Below, piece by piece: positions 1-8,976 of a DNA stretch of 64,000 nucleotides. Under the pieces are notes generated by a model, which searched no databases, had not been told where the DNA came from, and worked only from the letters and a program-made list of their open reading frames with translations. Position numbers and translations under genes: made by a program. Source of the stretch: Methylobacterium sp. J-070 (GTDB lineage: Bacteria > Pseudomonadota > Alphaproteobacteria > Rhizobiales > Beijerinckiaceae); the NCBI RefSeq assembly GCF_022829385.1, contig NZ_JAKSXX010000101.1, positions 1 through 64,000 on the forward strand, written 5' to 3'. Numbering within the stretch: position 1 is the first letter of the stretch; each line of letters starts with the position of its first letter.

Positions 1-354
<354 letters not shown>

Positions 355-616
355 GCGGAATGACGGCTCCGGGAGAGGCCGGCCGGAAAAGCGGACCGCC
401 CGCTATCGACCCAACCCCGTCGCACAGTTTACGGTCTACTCACGATCCGAGATCGACTCTAGGAAGGTCCCGTGTCAAATGTCTACCACCGTGTCTGGAA
501 TGGTCCGTCCGCTTGTGCTTGGCAAATCAGGCTCAGCAAACGTCGGCCGCCGGACACTTGCTCTTCGTCCCAGGTCGCGTAAGGTGTCGCCACACCGACA
601 ACAGCGTGCGTGAACC

Positions 617-1864
617 TTATAGTATTATTGTTCCGTCGAGTCCCATAACTTTAGTCTTTTCGCTCAATACATGCCATATCTGCATCTCCCCGGACCCCTT
701 TACTTTTATAGACCCGCGCGCTTCGCAAACAAAATCATCTTTGATTATATTATAAGTTGCGTGCGTGATCTGAATAGTTTCGCTCTGGCCCTGAGACTCC
801 ATGCGGCTCGCCATGTTTACAGCATCGCCCCAAAGGTCATAGATGAATTTTTTCCGACCGATGACACCGGCGACCACTGGGCCTGAATTCATGCCGATGC
901 GGAATGTTAGTCGCCTACCGTGGAACTCACGCGCAGCCACGCACGCTTGCATATCAAGCGCAAAGCGCGCCAAAGCGTGAGCATGGTCGGCACGTTGGCG
1001 CGGCACGCCGGAAACAACCATATAACAATCGCCAATAGTTTTGATCTTTTCCAAATGATATTTATCAACCAAAAAATCAAAACACATGAATACTTCATCG
1101 AGTAGTTCTACAAGCTCGATCGGCGACATCGATTGAGCTAAAGTAGTAAAACGAACGACGTCAGCGAATAATATGCTTGCTTCGTCGTATTGATTGGCAA
1201 TTGTCCGAGGTTCACCCTTTAGTATGTTCGATATCTCGATGGGAAGGATATTTAGTAATAGCATTTCAGATCTCAATTGGAAATTATTCTTTCGATCAAT
1301 GAAATAATAAAGCATACAAAATACGATGATGAGAACGCCACCAATATTCATTGAAAAGAAAAGAATTATAATCAATGGTGACAGCGCAGAGGGGGCGCCA
1401 GGGGATTGTAGGAGCGCGCTGGCAGCAAGCAGGAGAAGGAAGACCAACAACCAACCGATGGCGGCTCGATGATCGTGGACAACAAGAGCTCCTAATGGGC
1501 AAAGCGTCGACCAAACTATTACTGCGCTAGAATTGTTGAAACTACCAAGTACTATAGTCATAAGCCATGGCAATAGCAATATTAGAGCAAGCTGGGTAGA
1601 TCGATAAAATCCGTAGCAGCGAAACGCCCCGAACAGGGCCGTGTTAGACAGCGACAATGCGCTGTACGCTGTGGGGATGGCGCCAGCGGTCTGTGCACCG
1701 GCAGCAATATAAATGCTGCCCCATATCGCGGCTACGAAGGCCGATGATAACACAATGCTGACGAGTATCGTCTTCTGCAACGCAACGTCGTCGCAGTCGC
1801 GCTGATCAGCGCCGATCTGGGCGATTAGGCGGGTTCGCATGTGATGCCCCGCTGGAAGGCGCAC
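617..1864 (-). CDS. Membrane-anchored class III adenylate cyclase
   Basis: Predicted to make cAMP from ATP at the inner membrane. Residues 30-190 contain about six hydrophobic segments, and residues ~230-400 are a class III cyclase catalytic domain. Visible active-site elements are the first metal Asp in ILFADVVRFT (D235), the substrate-specifying Lys and second metal Asp in KIKTIGDCY (K275, D279), the base-contacting Asp in YDLWGD, and the Asn/Arg transition-state pair in WGDAVNMASRMES (N350, R354). The Lys/Asp pair favours ATP over GTP. The start at 1864 is an ATG; a second ATG eight codons in is also possible. The gene is clearly more AT-rich than its neighbours, which suggests acquisition. 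No operon partner is seen. Confidence 0.88.
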   Translation of the reverse strand: MRLPAGHHMRTRLIAQIGADQRDCDDVALQKTILVSIVLSSAFVAAIWGSIYIAAGAQTAGAIPTAYSALSLSNTALFGAFRCYGFYRSTQLALILLLPWLMTIVLGSFNNSSAVIVWSTLCPLGALVVHDHRAAIGWLLVFLLLLAASALLQSPGAPSALSPLIIILFFSMNIGGVLIIVFCMLYYFIDRKNNFQLRSEMLLLNILPIEISNILKGEPRTIANQYDEASILFADVVRFTTLAQSMSPIELVELLDEVFMCFDFLVDKYHLEKIKTIGDCYMVVSGVPRQRADHAHALARFALDMQACVAAREFHGRRLTFRIGMNSGPVVAGVIGRKKFIYDLWGDAVNMASRMESQGQSETIQITHATYNIIKDDFVCEARGSIKVKGSGEMQIWHVLSEKTKVMGLDGTIIL

Positions 1865-1953
1865 ACGCTATGTTCGGTCGACCTCACGATACGGGCATGG
1901 GACAAGTCTTTTTCCGCAACATCGGTCAGTTGGGCATAGGAAACTTCTTTCAT
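1825..1953 (-). CDS. Possible 42-residue leader ORF overlapping the cyclase start
   Basis: A short frame starts with ATG at 1953 (MKEVSYAQLTDVAEKDL...) and ends with TAA at 1825, overlapping the first 13 codons of the cyclase in another frame. A GAGG lies about 12 bases upstream. The first 25 residues have a normal charged composition and the rest looks random. It could be a translationally coupled leader, the remains of another gene, or chance. No homology is claimed. Confidence 0.2.
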   Translation of the reverse strand: MKEVSYAQLTDVAEKDLSHARIVRSTEHSVCAFQRGITCEPA

Positions 1954-2458
1954 GGCGTTTCCCGACCTCAAGTGAAGTGCCTGAGCAAGTGGCGTGCAGT
2001 CCGACCTTGCGCTATCCGGATGACAACTAAGGGGCTTTCCTAAGGAAAAGGCTCAAATCTATCGCGAGACCAAAGGACAATTCTCTTCGATGTCGGAAGC
2101 GGATAATTCCAGAGGGCCACAAGTTGTCTCGTAGATCGCCTCGGCATCGACTGCGTCGTTCCTATGGCGCGGCTCGACCGGCTGACCCCTTCATGTAAGA
2201 TCGTCGAGGCCGGCAATGAAAGCTGACACTTTAAGAGCCGCGCCTAAAGTCAGCGGTAACGGTCCTTGTGCAGCTACACATCCGACATCTGCTTGTGGGG
2301 TGAAAGGCGATTCTGCTCGAGGCGGCGCATCAGCTCAGCTAAAAGAGCAGAGCGTTGATAGGGCGAAAGCTTCGGCTACGCCTTATTCTCCGCGACGGTT
2401 CGACCACAGCCCAAGCACCACCGCGTGCGTACGCTGGAAGGCACGCGTGAGCCTGATT
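1865..2458. other. Non-coding stretch between cyclase and sensor kinase
   Basis: About 590 bases of intermediate GC with no convincing gene apart from the possible leader ORF at 1825-1953. A plus-strand frame starting at 2216 runs into the antisense of the kinase and has no recognisable domain. I see no terminal inverted repeats or transposase pieces. Confidence 0.5.
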
Positions 2459-3864
2459 TCAGATCGGGCATGTGGCCTCACGCGGATCGAGCGAGAACAG
2501 CCGCCTGAGCGGTGTGCGGATGACGCATTTTACCCCACTTGGCTCGAAAGCAAGGTTCACGCTGCCGCCGAGCTCGTTCGTCAGCGCCCGTTCCAGGAGG
2601 CGTGAGCCGAAGCCTCGGCGAGTGGGGCGTGGCACCGGCGGACCTCCGGCCTCCTCCCAGGTCATCACCAGGTCGTCGTCCGTTGCCCACGTGACTGATA
2701 CGCGCCCGTCGGCAGAGCTCAGCGCGCCATACTTCGTTGCGTTGGTGCCGAGCTCGTGCAGCGCCATGGACAAGGCAAGGACCTGTCCCGGGGAAACGAT
2801 CAGTGACGGCCCCCTCGCGGCGATGCGCGCCTGCTCACCCTGAAAGGGTGAGACAGCTCCGGCGACCACATCCAGAAGGTCGGCTTCGATCCACTGTTCG
2901 TGCGTGAGGACATCGTGTGCATGCGCGAGCGCCATCAACCTCCCGACGAAAGTCTGATAGCCTCCCTCGGGGTCAGATCGGTCCCGCACGATCCGCGCGG
3001 CGAGTGCCTGGACCGTTGTGAGCGTGTTTTTGACCCGGTGGTTGAGTTCGTGCACCAGCAGGCTTTGCCGTTCCGCCTGCCGCGCCAGCTCCAGCTGCGC
3101 TCCCATTTCGGCTGTTATGTCGACGCTGATGGCCGTAATGAATTCAGGGTGCCCCTGCGAGTCGTGGACTAGGGATACGTTGTTGCGGACCCAGCGGGTG
3201 GTCCGGTCCGGCCGAACGTAGCGCTTCTCGATGACGAAAGGCGGACCGCCCTCGGCGAGAGCGCGGAACATCTGGACGTTTCGTGGGACGTCGTCCGGGT
3301 GCGTGACATCCTGCACCCGCAAGCGCCCAAGGTCCTCGCGCGTCCGGCCCAGTATCTCGCAGTATCTCTCGTTCGCCAGGACGAAAAAGCCATCCATATC
3401 GGTCTGCGCGATCCCGACGGTCGTTTGGTTGAAGATGTTGCCGAACCGGGCCTCGCTCTGGCGCAGAGCCGCCTCCGCTAGGACCCGCGTGGTGACCTCG
3501 TTGGATTGGTTGAGGATGCCGCTGACTTCACCGCCCGGGGTGAAGATGGGCTGAAACAAGACGTCGAAATACCGCATCGCGGGGGCGCCTTCGTCGCCGA
3601 GAAGTATGGGAACGGCATCCTCGCGGAACGGACGGCCGGTGCGGTTGACCTCATCGAGAATCCCGCCGAAGTTTCGCCCGACCAAACCTGGAACTGCGGC
3701 GAGGGGCAGCCCGACGATGCTGCGGCCCGAGAAGAGGCGGCGGCGGCGGCGTTGAGGTACTCGATCCTGTGTTCCACCCCGGTCAACACCGCCACCAGGC
3801 CAGGCGCGTTTTCGAAGGTCTGCCTGAGGACCTCGATGGCGACGCTGTTGGTGCGGGCCGGCAA
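2459..3864 (-). pseudogene. PAS-domain HWE-family sensor histidine kinase, frameshifted
   Basis: The main frame (3685 to 2459, 408 residues) holds the end of one PAS domain, a full PAS/PAC domain (about residues 70-195) and an HWE-type kinase domain with the H-box LVHELNHRVKNTL (phosphoacceptor H216 in that frame) and the N-box ELGTNATKYGALS. The missing amino terminus is in another frame from 3864 (MPARTNSVAIEVLRQTFENA...). The two frames join near 3735 at a run of GCC triplets, where a one-base indel restores ...EYLNAAAAA then FSGRSIVGLPLAAVPGL. Either the gene is a recent frameshift pseudogene, the short form is made from an internal TTG at 3685, or the indel is a sequencing error. The likely role was stress or light signalling. 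Confidence 0.75.
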
Positions 3865-4251
3865 ATCGATACCCTCAATCAGGCAACATGCGGTAGCGTA
3901 ACCGTGCGCCGTCAGGCAACACAGCTCTTGGTCTCCGAACGTGACCGTGAGTAATCATCGTTCGGAGCTCGGCGCTTTCAGGTCACGCGGGACGATCGAT
4001 CTGCTATCGAAAATCGGACGCGTTCGCGCACGTGATGATCGTAATAGTCCGGAATAACGATTCGCGACGCTAAGGCGATGAGCTTGGTCTATATGATTGT
4101 GCGATCGAACAAGCATATTCACGCCCCAACGTGAACGGCCACCATTTAGCGCCCTCACCACCGGTCAGGCAGCTGGGTGAATCCCTAGGGTGAAACCGGA
4201 TAGGCGCCGTTCCGTCCTCCCCGATGTAGCAAAAGGCGGAGGACAGAACCC
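3865..4251. other. Non-coding stretch upstream of the AI-2E permease gene
   Basis: About 390 bases between the start of the broken kinase and a divergent permease gene, so it should hold promoters for both. The short frames here have no domain signal. An AGGCGGAGGAC ribosome-binding site near 4236-4245 serves the downstream gene. Confidence 0.5.
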
Positions 4252-5361
4252 TTGGACGTCCTGGCACCGATGCATCCGACCGAATCTCCCCTGACGGGAG
4301 ACCCTACGCGCCGCAGGCGCAGGGCAGGCCTCGCGGCAGCCGTGCTCCTGATCGCGCTCTGGACGGCACGCTCATATTTGGCCGCGGTTGTCTGGGCCGT
4401 CATCATCGCCGTGGCGATCTGGCCCCTCTATAGCCGGGCGCAACGCGCCGGGACGTCCCGCGGTTGGCTCGCTCCCGCTCTGGTCACCCTATTTAGTGCG
4501 GCCGTGCTGATGACGCCTCTGTTGCTGGCCGCCGCTGAGCTCGGCCGGGAAGGACAGGCCGTTCTCGGATGGATCGATCGCGTCCAGCAGAGAGGCATTG
4601 AGATGCCGGAATGGATGGGGCGCCTTCCCATTCTCGGCGCGCACCTGGATCGCTGGTGGCGGTCTCACGTCAGCGAACCAGCAGGCTTACAGGCGCTCTT
4701 CGCGGAAATGAACTTCGAATCGTGGGCGGCTTGGATGCGCGGCTTCGGAGGAGAGATCGCCTATCGCGCACTCTTGGCTTTTGTGACCTTTCTAACTCTT
4801 TTCGCGCTCCTCCGGGACGGGGAGAAGGCCGGAACGCGCGTGCTCTGCGTTTCCGAAGAGTGGTTTGGGAATCCGGGCGAGCGGCTGTTCGAGCGATTGG
4901 CCTTTGCGATCCGAGGCGTCGTGAATGGAACGGTGTTGGTCGCCATCGGAGAGGGATTGCTGATTGGTCTTGGCTACTGGGTCGCGGGTCTGCCGCAGGC
5001 TGGGCTTTTCACTCTCCTGACCGTCGCGTTCGCGATGTTGCCCTTCGGAGCCTGGATTGCGTTCACGGCCGCGGCGCTGTTGCTGGTGGTCCAGCGTGAA
5101 GCATGGTTCGAGGCGGCCAGCGTCTTCGGCTGGGGCGCCGCCGTCATGCTGGCCGGCGACAACTTCGTTCAACCAGCCCTCATCGGTGGGTCCGCGCGAA
5201 TGCCGCTCGTATGGACCATGATCGGCATCCTCGGCGGTCTCGAGAGCTTCGGGCTTGTCGGCCTTTTCGTCGGGCCGGTCGTGATGGCGGCGCTCTACTC
5301 GATCTGGCAGGATTGGGCAGAGCCTGGGGTGTCCGTCGTCGATAGAGCAGGCCGGTACTGA
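4252..5361 (+). CDS. AI-2E family (YdiK/PerM-like) membrane transporter
   Basis: A 369-residue polytopic protein with the layout of the AI-2E/PerM family: two hydrophobic segments near the amino terminus (about residues 27-70), a third near 80-95, a hydrophilic periplasmic stretch (95-170), then four to five closely spaced segments to residue ~355, ending in the typical GLFVGPVVMAALYSIW. Members have been linked to export of signals, auxin-like compounds or sodium; substrate cannot be assigned here. TTG at 4252 is preferred as the start because GGAGG lies about 10 bases upstream, while the first in-frame ATG (4270) is too far from it. The gene stands alone. Confidence 0.85.
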   Translation: MDVLAPMHPTESPLTGDPTRRRRRAGLAAAVLLIALWTARSYLAAVVWAVIIAVAIWPLYSRAQRAGTSRGWLAPALVTLFSAAVLMTPLLLAAAELGREGQAVLGWIDRVQQRGIEMPEWMGRLPILGAHLDRWWRSHVSEPAGLQALFAEMNFESWAAWMRGFGGEIAYRALLAFVTFLTLFALLRDGEKAGTRVLCVSEEWFGNPGERLFERLAFAIRGVVNGTVLVAIGEGLLIGLGYWVAGLPQAGLFTLLTVAFAMLPFGAWIAFTAAALLLVVQREAWFEAASVFGWGAAVMLAGDNFVQPALIGGSARMPLVWTMIGILGGLESFGLVGLFVGPVVMAALYSIWQDWAEPGVSVVDRAGRY

Positions 5362-5504
5362 TCGCTTCAGGGAAACGAAGTCAGCGAACAGCGACACGCC
5401 CAAAAGTTGAATCGCTTGGGCTTGGTCCTTGAGGCGGCGACTGCCGCGACGGCAAGTAATGATCCTACGGCACGACCTGCGCGACACCGCTTCGACCCCG
5501 CTTC

Positions 5505-5987
5505 TCAGAAGAGCTTCGCCCGCTGCAGCGCGAGCGCGATACCGGGATGCTGGCCGAACAGCGCCATGTAGGCGGCGCGCGGGACCCTGGCGATCCGGCA
5601 GCGGGTCTGGGTCTCGATCGTGTGGTCGAGCGAGTACCCCTGGAGGGCGCCGCGGTCACAGAAATCCCCGGGAATGAGATAGGCCAGGATCTGGCGCCGG
5701 CCCGATGCGCGACGCTTGTACCGCCCGGCGAACCGGGACAAGACGATGAGAGCGTGGTCGGCCACGTCGTCCTGCTCCACGAGGATTGCGTGCCGCTCGA
5801 CCGTCCGGACATTGCGGGCCAAGCTTACGAGGGGCGCCCGTTCCAGCTCCGTGAGCGGGGCATAGCTGTCGAGCTTGCGGATCCGTGCAGAGACGGCATC
5901 GACGCCTTCCGGAGCCGTCCGCCGCGGCGAACGAACGCGTCCGGGTCCGGCGGTGTTCGTCATGGTGATCGCGACGACTGTCTCCAT
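5505..5987 (-). pseudogene. Crp/Fnr family regulator lacking the DNA-binding domain
   Basis: Residues ~35-150 form a cyclic-nucleotide-binding-like beta-barrel typical of alphaproteobacterial Crp/Fnr proteins (LTELERAPLVSLARNVRTV, LIPGDFCDRGALQGYSLDHT, RVPRAAYMALFGQHPGIALAL). The frame ends with TGA just where the dimerisation helix should run into the winged HTH, so the protein is 160 residues against a usual 220-250. No HTH_CRP motif is seen in any frame of the 140 bases that follow. It could still dimerise and act as a dominant-negative, but loss of function through recombination is simpler. An alternative start is the Met at codon 9. Confidence 0.7.
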
Positions 5988-6054
5988 CGGGCTCGCTCCG
6001 AGATGGGAAGTCTATTCACCCGTTCCGACACGGCGCGTGCATCCGGCCCGTTCC

Positions 6055-7152
6055 TCAGGACTCCTCGGATCCGCCCGCTTCGATCTCCGCGCTCCGATAG
6101 GCCATCGCGGGTGCGAGCCGGGCAATGTGTGGCCACCACTGGGCGCGCAGGTCGATGTAGGCCTGCGCCGCCGCATCGTCGCGGGCGACCGCGATGCCGG
6201 CCTCGGCGAGCCGGGACGCGGCCCGCTCCCAATGGGCGCGCCAGCGCTGCCACTTGCGCGGATCGACGGCTTTCGCGACCGGATGATCACCCGGCAGGAA
6301 CGTCGTTTCGAGGGTGACGACCAACATCTGGGCCACCCGCCAGAGCGCCTCGACTGCCGCGGCATCCTTCAACCATGCCGCGGCTTCGTCCGCGAGCGTG
6401 CTGCGGATCAGCGACACGGTGTCGAGGGCGAGGTAGGCCTGCGCCGAGACCGAATAGTAGGGTTTCTGGAAGCGGAAGTAGAACAGCACCGGGTAGAAGT
6501 GGTGGGTCTCCTTCATCTCGGTCATCGCGTCGGCGAGCGAGACGAGGTGGCTGTAGCCGCCGCTGAACTGCCCGCTTGGTCCGAGCCGAGCCAGCAGCGC
6601 GCCCGCGTCGGCGGTTTCCGCCGAGAGGACATGGAGCTGAAGGCCGAGCGCGTTGCGCTGCCGCAGGGCGCCGTAGACCTGCATGACGTAGGTCAGCACC
6701 AGCGAGGTCACCGACATCCCGATCAGCGAATTCACCAGGTAGACGAGCCGGTAGGCGTCGGTCGCGGGCCTGAAGTCGCTGGCTCCGACGATCGCCATGC
6801 TGCCGCCGCCGGCATACAGCGCGGCGAGGAGGTCCGTGGGGGTCGGGCCATTGCTCGCCTGAACGCCGGTCCCGAGCCCGGGATGAATGATGAGCCCGGC
6901 GCCGAGCGTCAGGCCGAGAGCCCAGAGCACGACGTAGAGCAGGAGGATGACCGGTCCGCAGAAGGACAGCACCGCGCCCCGATGCGTCCCGGCCGCCTCG
7001 GCCGCGCGGCGAAAGACCATCCAGGTGAGATGCGCGGCGCGCTCGGCGAGCAGGCCGGTGCCGATGCGGGCATAGAGGACGGTGAGGAAGACGTCGAGGA
7101 GGACGATGCCCATCACGAGGACGCCCGACGCGCGTTCGAGGACGGACACCAT
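6055..7152 (-). CDS. Two-pore-type ion-channel-like membrane protein
   Basis: A 365-residue protein with a hydrophobic helix at about 10-31, a second at 68-90, a re-entrant pore-like segment (about 104-126) and a third helix at 137-164, followed by a ~200-residue soluble domain. This is the order of the ion-channel 2 fold. However, the segment at the selectivity-filter position reads GGGSMAIVGASDF instead of the canonical T-x-G-Y/F-G, so potassium selectivity should not be assumed. Related proteins are annotated as potassium channel family or hypothetical. The soluble domain is not recognised. It probably forms its own transcription unit. Confidence 0.7.
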   Translation of the reverse strand: MVSVLERASGVLVMGIVLLDVFLTVLYARIGTGLLAERAAHLTWMVFRRAAEAAGTHRGAVLSFCGPVILLLYVVLWALGLTLGAGLIIHPGLGTGVQASNGPTPTDLLAALYAGGGSMAIVGASDFRPATDAYRLVYLVNSLIGMSVTSLVLTYVMQVYGALRQRNALGLQLHVLSAETADAGALLARLGPSGQFSGGYSHLVSLADAMTEMKETHHFYPVLFYFRFQKPYYSVSAQAYLALDTVSLIRSTLADEAAAWLKDAAAVEALWRVAQMLVVTLETTFLPGDHPVAKAVDPRKWQRWRAHWERAASRLAEAGIAVARDDAAAQAYIDLRAQWWPHIARLAPAMAYRSAEIEAGGSEES

Positions 7153-7233
7153 GATCAGCCGGTCGCAAGGCCCCGTGCGCCACAGGCGCCACCCTCGGTT
7201 CGAACCGGCTGCTGCCGCCCTCGTTTCCTGCGA

Positions 7234-7467
7234 TCAATCCTTAGGACAATCCCGATCGGGATCAGGTAGGCGGCTGCATCTCCCGGCTCGGCTTCGGTGC
7301 TGCCGGAGGCGGCCCCCGGGTTCCGCGCCCGGCCGGTAACGCTTCTCCACGGCGCTCCAGAAGGCGCGCTTCAGTTCCGGGCACCGCTGGTCGAGGACCA
7401 CCTCGATGGCCGCGGCGGCTTCGCGCGCACAGGCTGCGCAGTCTTCATCCGACATGAAGTCGGTCAT
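7234..7467 (-). CDS. Small hypothetical protein
   Basis: Starting at ATG 7467, behind a GGAGCGG ribosome-binding site, the frame encodes 77 residues. The first 45 (MTDFMSDEDCAACAREAAAA...) look like a compact soluble alpha-helical protein with three cysteines; the tail is arginine-rich and resembles random translation of GC-rich DNA. No family is recognised. It lies just upstream of, and in the same direction as, the channel-like gene. Confidence 0.4.
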   Translation of the reverse strand: MTDFMSDEDCAACAREAAAAIEVVLDQRCPELKRAFWSAVEKRYRPGAEPGGRLRQHRSRAGRCSRLPDPDRDCPKD

Positions 7468-7633
7468 GGCACCGCTCCGGACCGGCGGCCGACCAGGGCG
7501 CGCTCGAAGTGCAACAGTAACGATCGGCCTTTCCCGGAACGATCCGGGCATTTCCGTAGGGTCGGTGCGCACTTGATCCGGTTTTCAGATAAGTTTTTCT
7601 CGGCTTCAGAAACTCACCGACCCGGGAGAACTC

Positions 7634-8029
7634 TTGCAGATTCGTCCGGAGGAAGCAGGCCCGGGCGGCCCCGGTTCGTCCCAAACTCCATACCCGGAGG
7701 TCTTCAGGGCATCGAAGCAGGTCTTTCTCGGCACGAGAATCGCGGCCTTGGCCGGCGGTTCCGCGCAGGCGCAGCAATGGGCTGACAGCAATCAGCGCGT
7801 CACCCGGGACCAGGCGGATGGGCAGGGCACACAGATCTAGATCGGCTCGGCGGGCGGGCTGCAAACCCGGCAGGCCTTGACCCAAGAGGGCTACAGCAAG
7901 GGCGCCGTCGACGGGCGTTGGAACCCGCAGACCGCGACGGCAGCGCGCCGCTTCCAGCAGGCGGCGGGTCTCGAGCCCACCAGCACGCCGACCACGCTGC
8001 TGCTCGCAACGGTCGGCATGTCGCGCTGA
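7634..8029 (+). pseudogene. Secreted peptidoglycan-binding-like protein, internal stop
   Basis: One frame reads through a signal-peptide-like stretch (FLGTRIAALAGGSAQAQ) and then, after an in-frame TAG at 7838-7840, a peptidoglycan-binding type 1 repeat: LQTRQALTQEGYSKGAVDGR followed by a W-x-P-x-T-x-x-A-x-x-x-FQ pattern, ending with TGA at 8027-8029. The repeat and export signal in the same frame, separated by a nonsense codon, indicate a decayed gene for a small periplasmic or outer-surface protein. The start is unclear; part of the 5' end also looks degraded. Confidence 0.6.
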
Positions 8030-8410
8030 AAACGGGGCGCGTTCATGGGCGGCATGACGGCGGCCGCGAATACGCCGGGCAATCCGAACCCGCAGACGAA
8101 CGGGTCCTTCGCTTATTCGGATCCTGCGGATCGCGGCTCCGCGAAGTCCGATGCGGCCGCCGGCCAAGGCAGCGGCGACACCAACGCGGCGTCGGGCACG
8201 TGCCAACGGGAGCCTCGCGCGGCAGGTTCGCGTCCTGCCGCTTCGGCAGCCCGCCCGGCGATCATGCCGGGGCGGGCGTTCTGGCGGGCGCGCAAGCGCG
8301 TCGCCTTGTAGCATCGCCTGCGCCAGGCTCCGTGTGACCGTCTCTGACCGGCCGACAACCCCGCGAAGGGTGGCCGCATCCAGGGGCCGTCCAAGCCTGT
8401 TTACGAACCG
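8030..8410. other. Non-coding stretch
   Basis: The frame of the preceding broken gene continues after its stop (positions 8045-8311), but the translation is compositionally biased (Ala, Gly, Ser, Pro) with no domain, so I do not call a gene. No repeats or RNA genes were seen. Confidence 0.4.
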
Positions 8411-8605
8411 ATGATGCGCAAGCTGGTCGCTCGGGTGCAGGAGCGGTTGCCGAATTCGGCGCCCCATGGGCGCCGGCTCCTGTCGGAGCAGATCCAGGCC
8501 TTGGAGCAGGAGGCGCTGGAGCGCGGTACGGATCCCGGCACCCTGCGCTCGATTCACGCCATGCGGGCCTTCGTCCGGAAATGCGATCCGCCGCTGGATG
8601 CCTGA
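8411..8605 (+). CDS. Small hypothetical protein (64 residues)
   Basis: Encodes MMRKLVARVQERLPNSAPHG followed by a run of helix-forming, alternately charged residues (LLSEQIQALEQEALERGTD) and an amphipathic end. Composition is that of a real soluble alpha-helical protein rather than of shadow translation. No family is recognised. It stands alone between two non-coding stretches. Confidence 0.4.
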   Translation: MMRKLVARVQERLPNSAPHGRRLLSEQIQALEQEALERGTDPGTLRSIHAMRAFVRKCDPPLDA

Positions 8606-8976
8606 GGGGCCCGGCCGACGCGGCGCTGGGATTCGTGCGCGGCCTCCCTTGGCGAATACGCCCGCCCGAGGGCAGCGTGCAACTGGATGCCGGCTGCGCC
8701 CGGGCGGATCGGTGCCGGGCTCCGCACGCCTATCTGGGCCGCTCGGTCCCGTCGACGGCCTGCCGCAAGCCGGTGCCGCCTGCGCAGGCAGACCTCCCCT
8801 GGTTCGCGGCTCCGCTCAAGCCGGAGGTTTCCTAGGGGATTGTCCGCAGGAACGGCGCCCGCCCGGGCCCGGTTCGCCCCCTTGCAATCCCGACACCATC
8901 CCCGCGACGACCCAAGTCCGTAAGCGCCGGCCGCCCGGACTTGGCCCCGCACTTGAGCCGATGGGAGAAGACGGCA
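8606..8976. other. Non-coding stretch upstream of the alcohol dehydrogenase
   Basis: About 370 GC-rich bases. Overlapping open frames have arginine- and proline-rich translations typical of chance in such DNA. The last 20 bases hold the GGGAGAAG ribosome-binding site of the next gene. Confidence 0.4.

Noticed and set aside
360..755. 131-residue plus-strand frame after the ABC fragment
   Set aside because: Starts right after the truncated gene, no domain, low-complexity translation, and its second half is antisense to the adenylate cyclase.
2216..2605. 129-residue plus-strand frame
   Set aside because: No recognisable domain, and its 3' half is antisense to the kinase gene.
8045..8311. 88-residue plus-strand frame after the peptidoglycan-binding pseudogene
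   Set aside because: In frame with the pseudogene but strongly biased composition with no motif.
7445..8557. 370-residue minus-strand frame
   Set aside because: Arginine-rich antisense translation over the peptidoglycan-binding fragment; typical artefact of GC-rich DNA.
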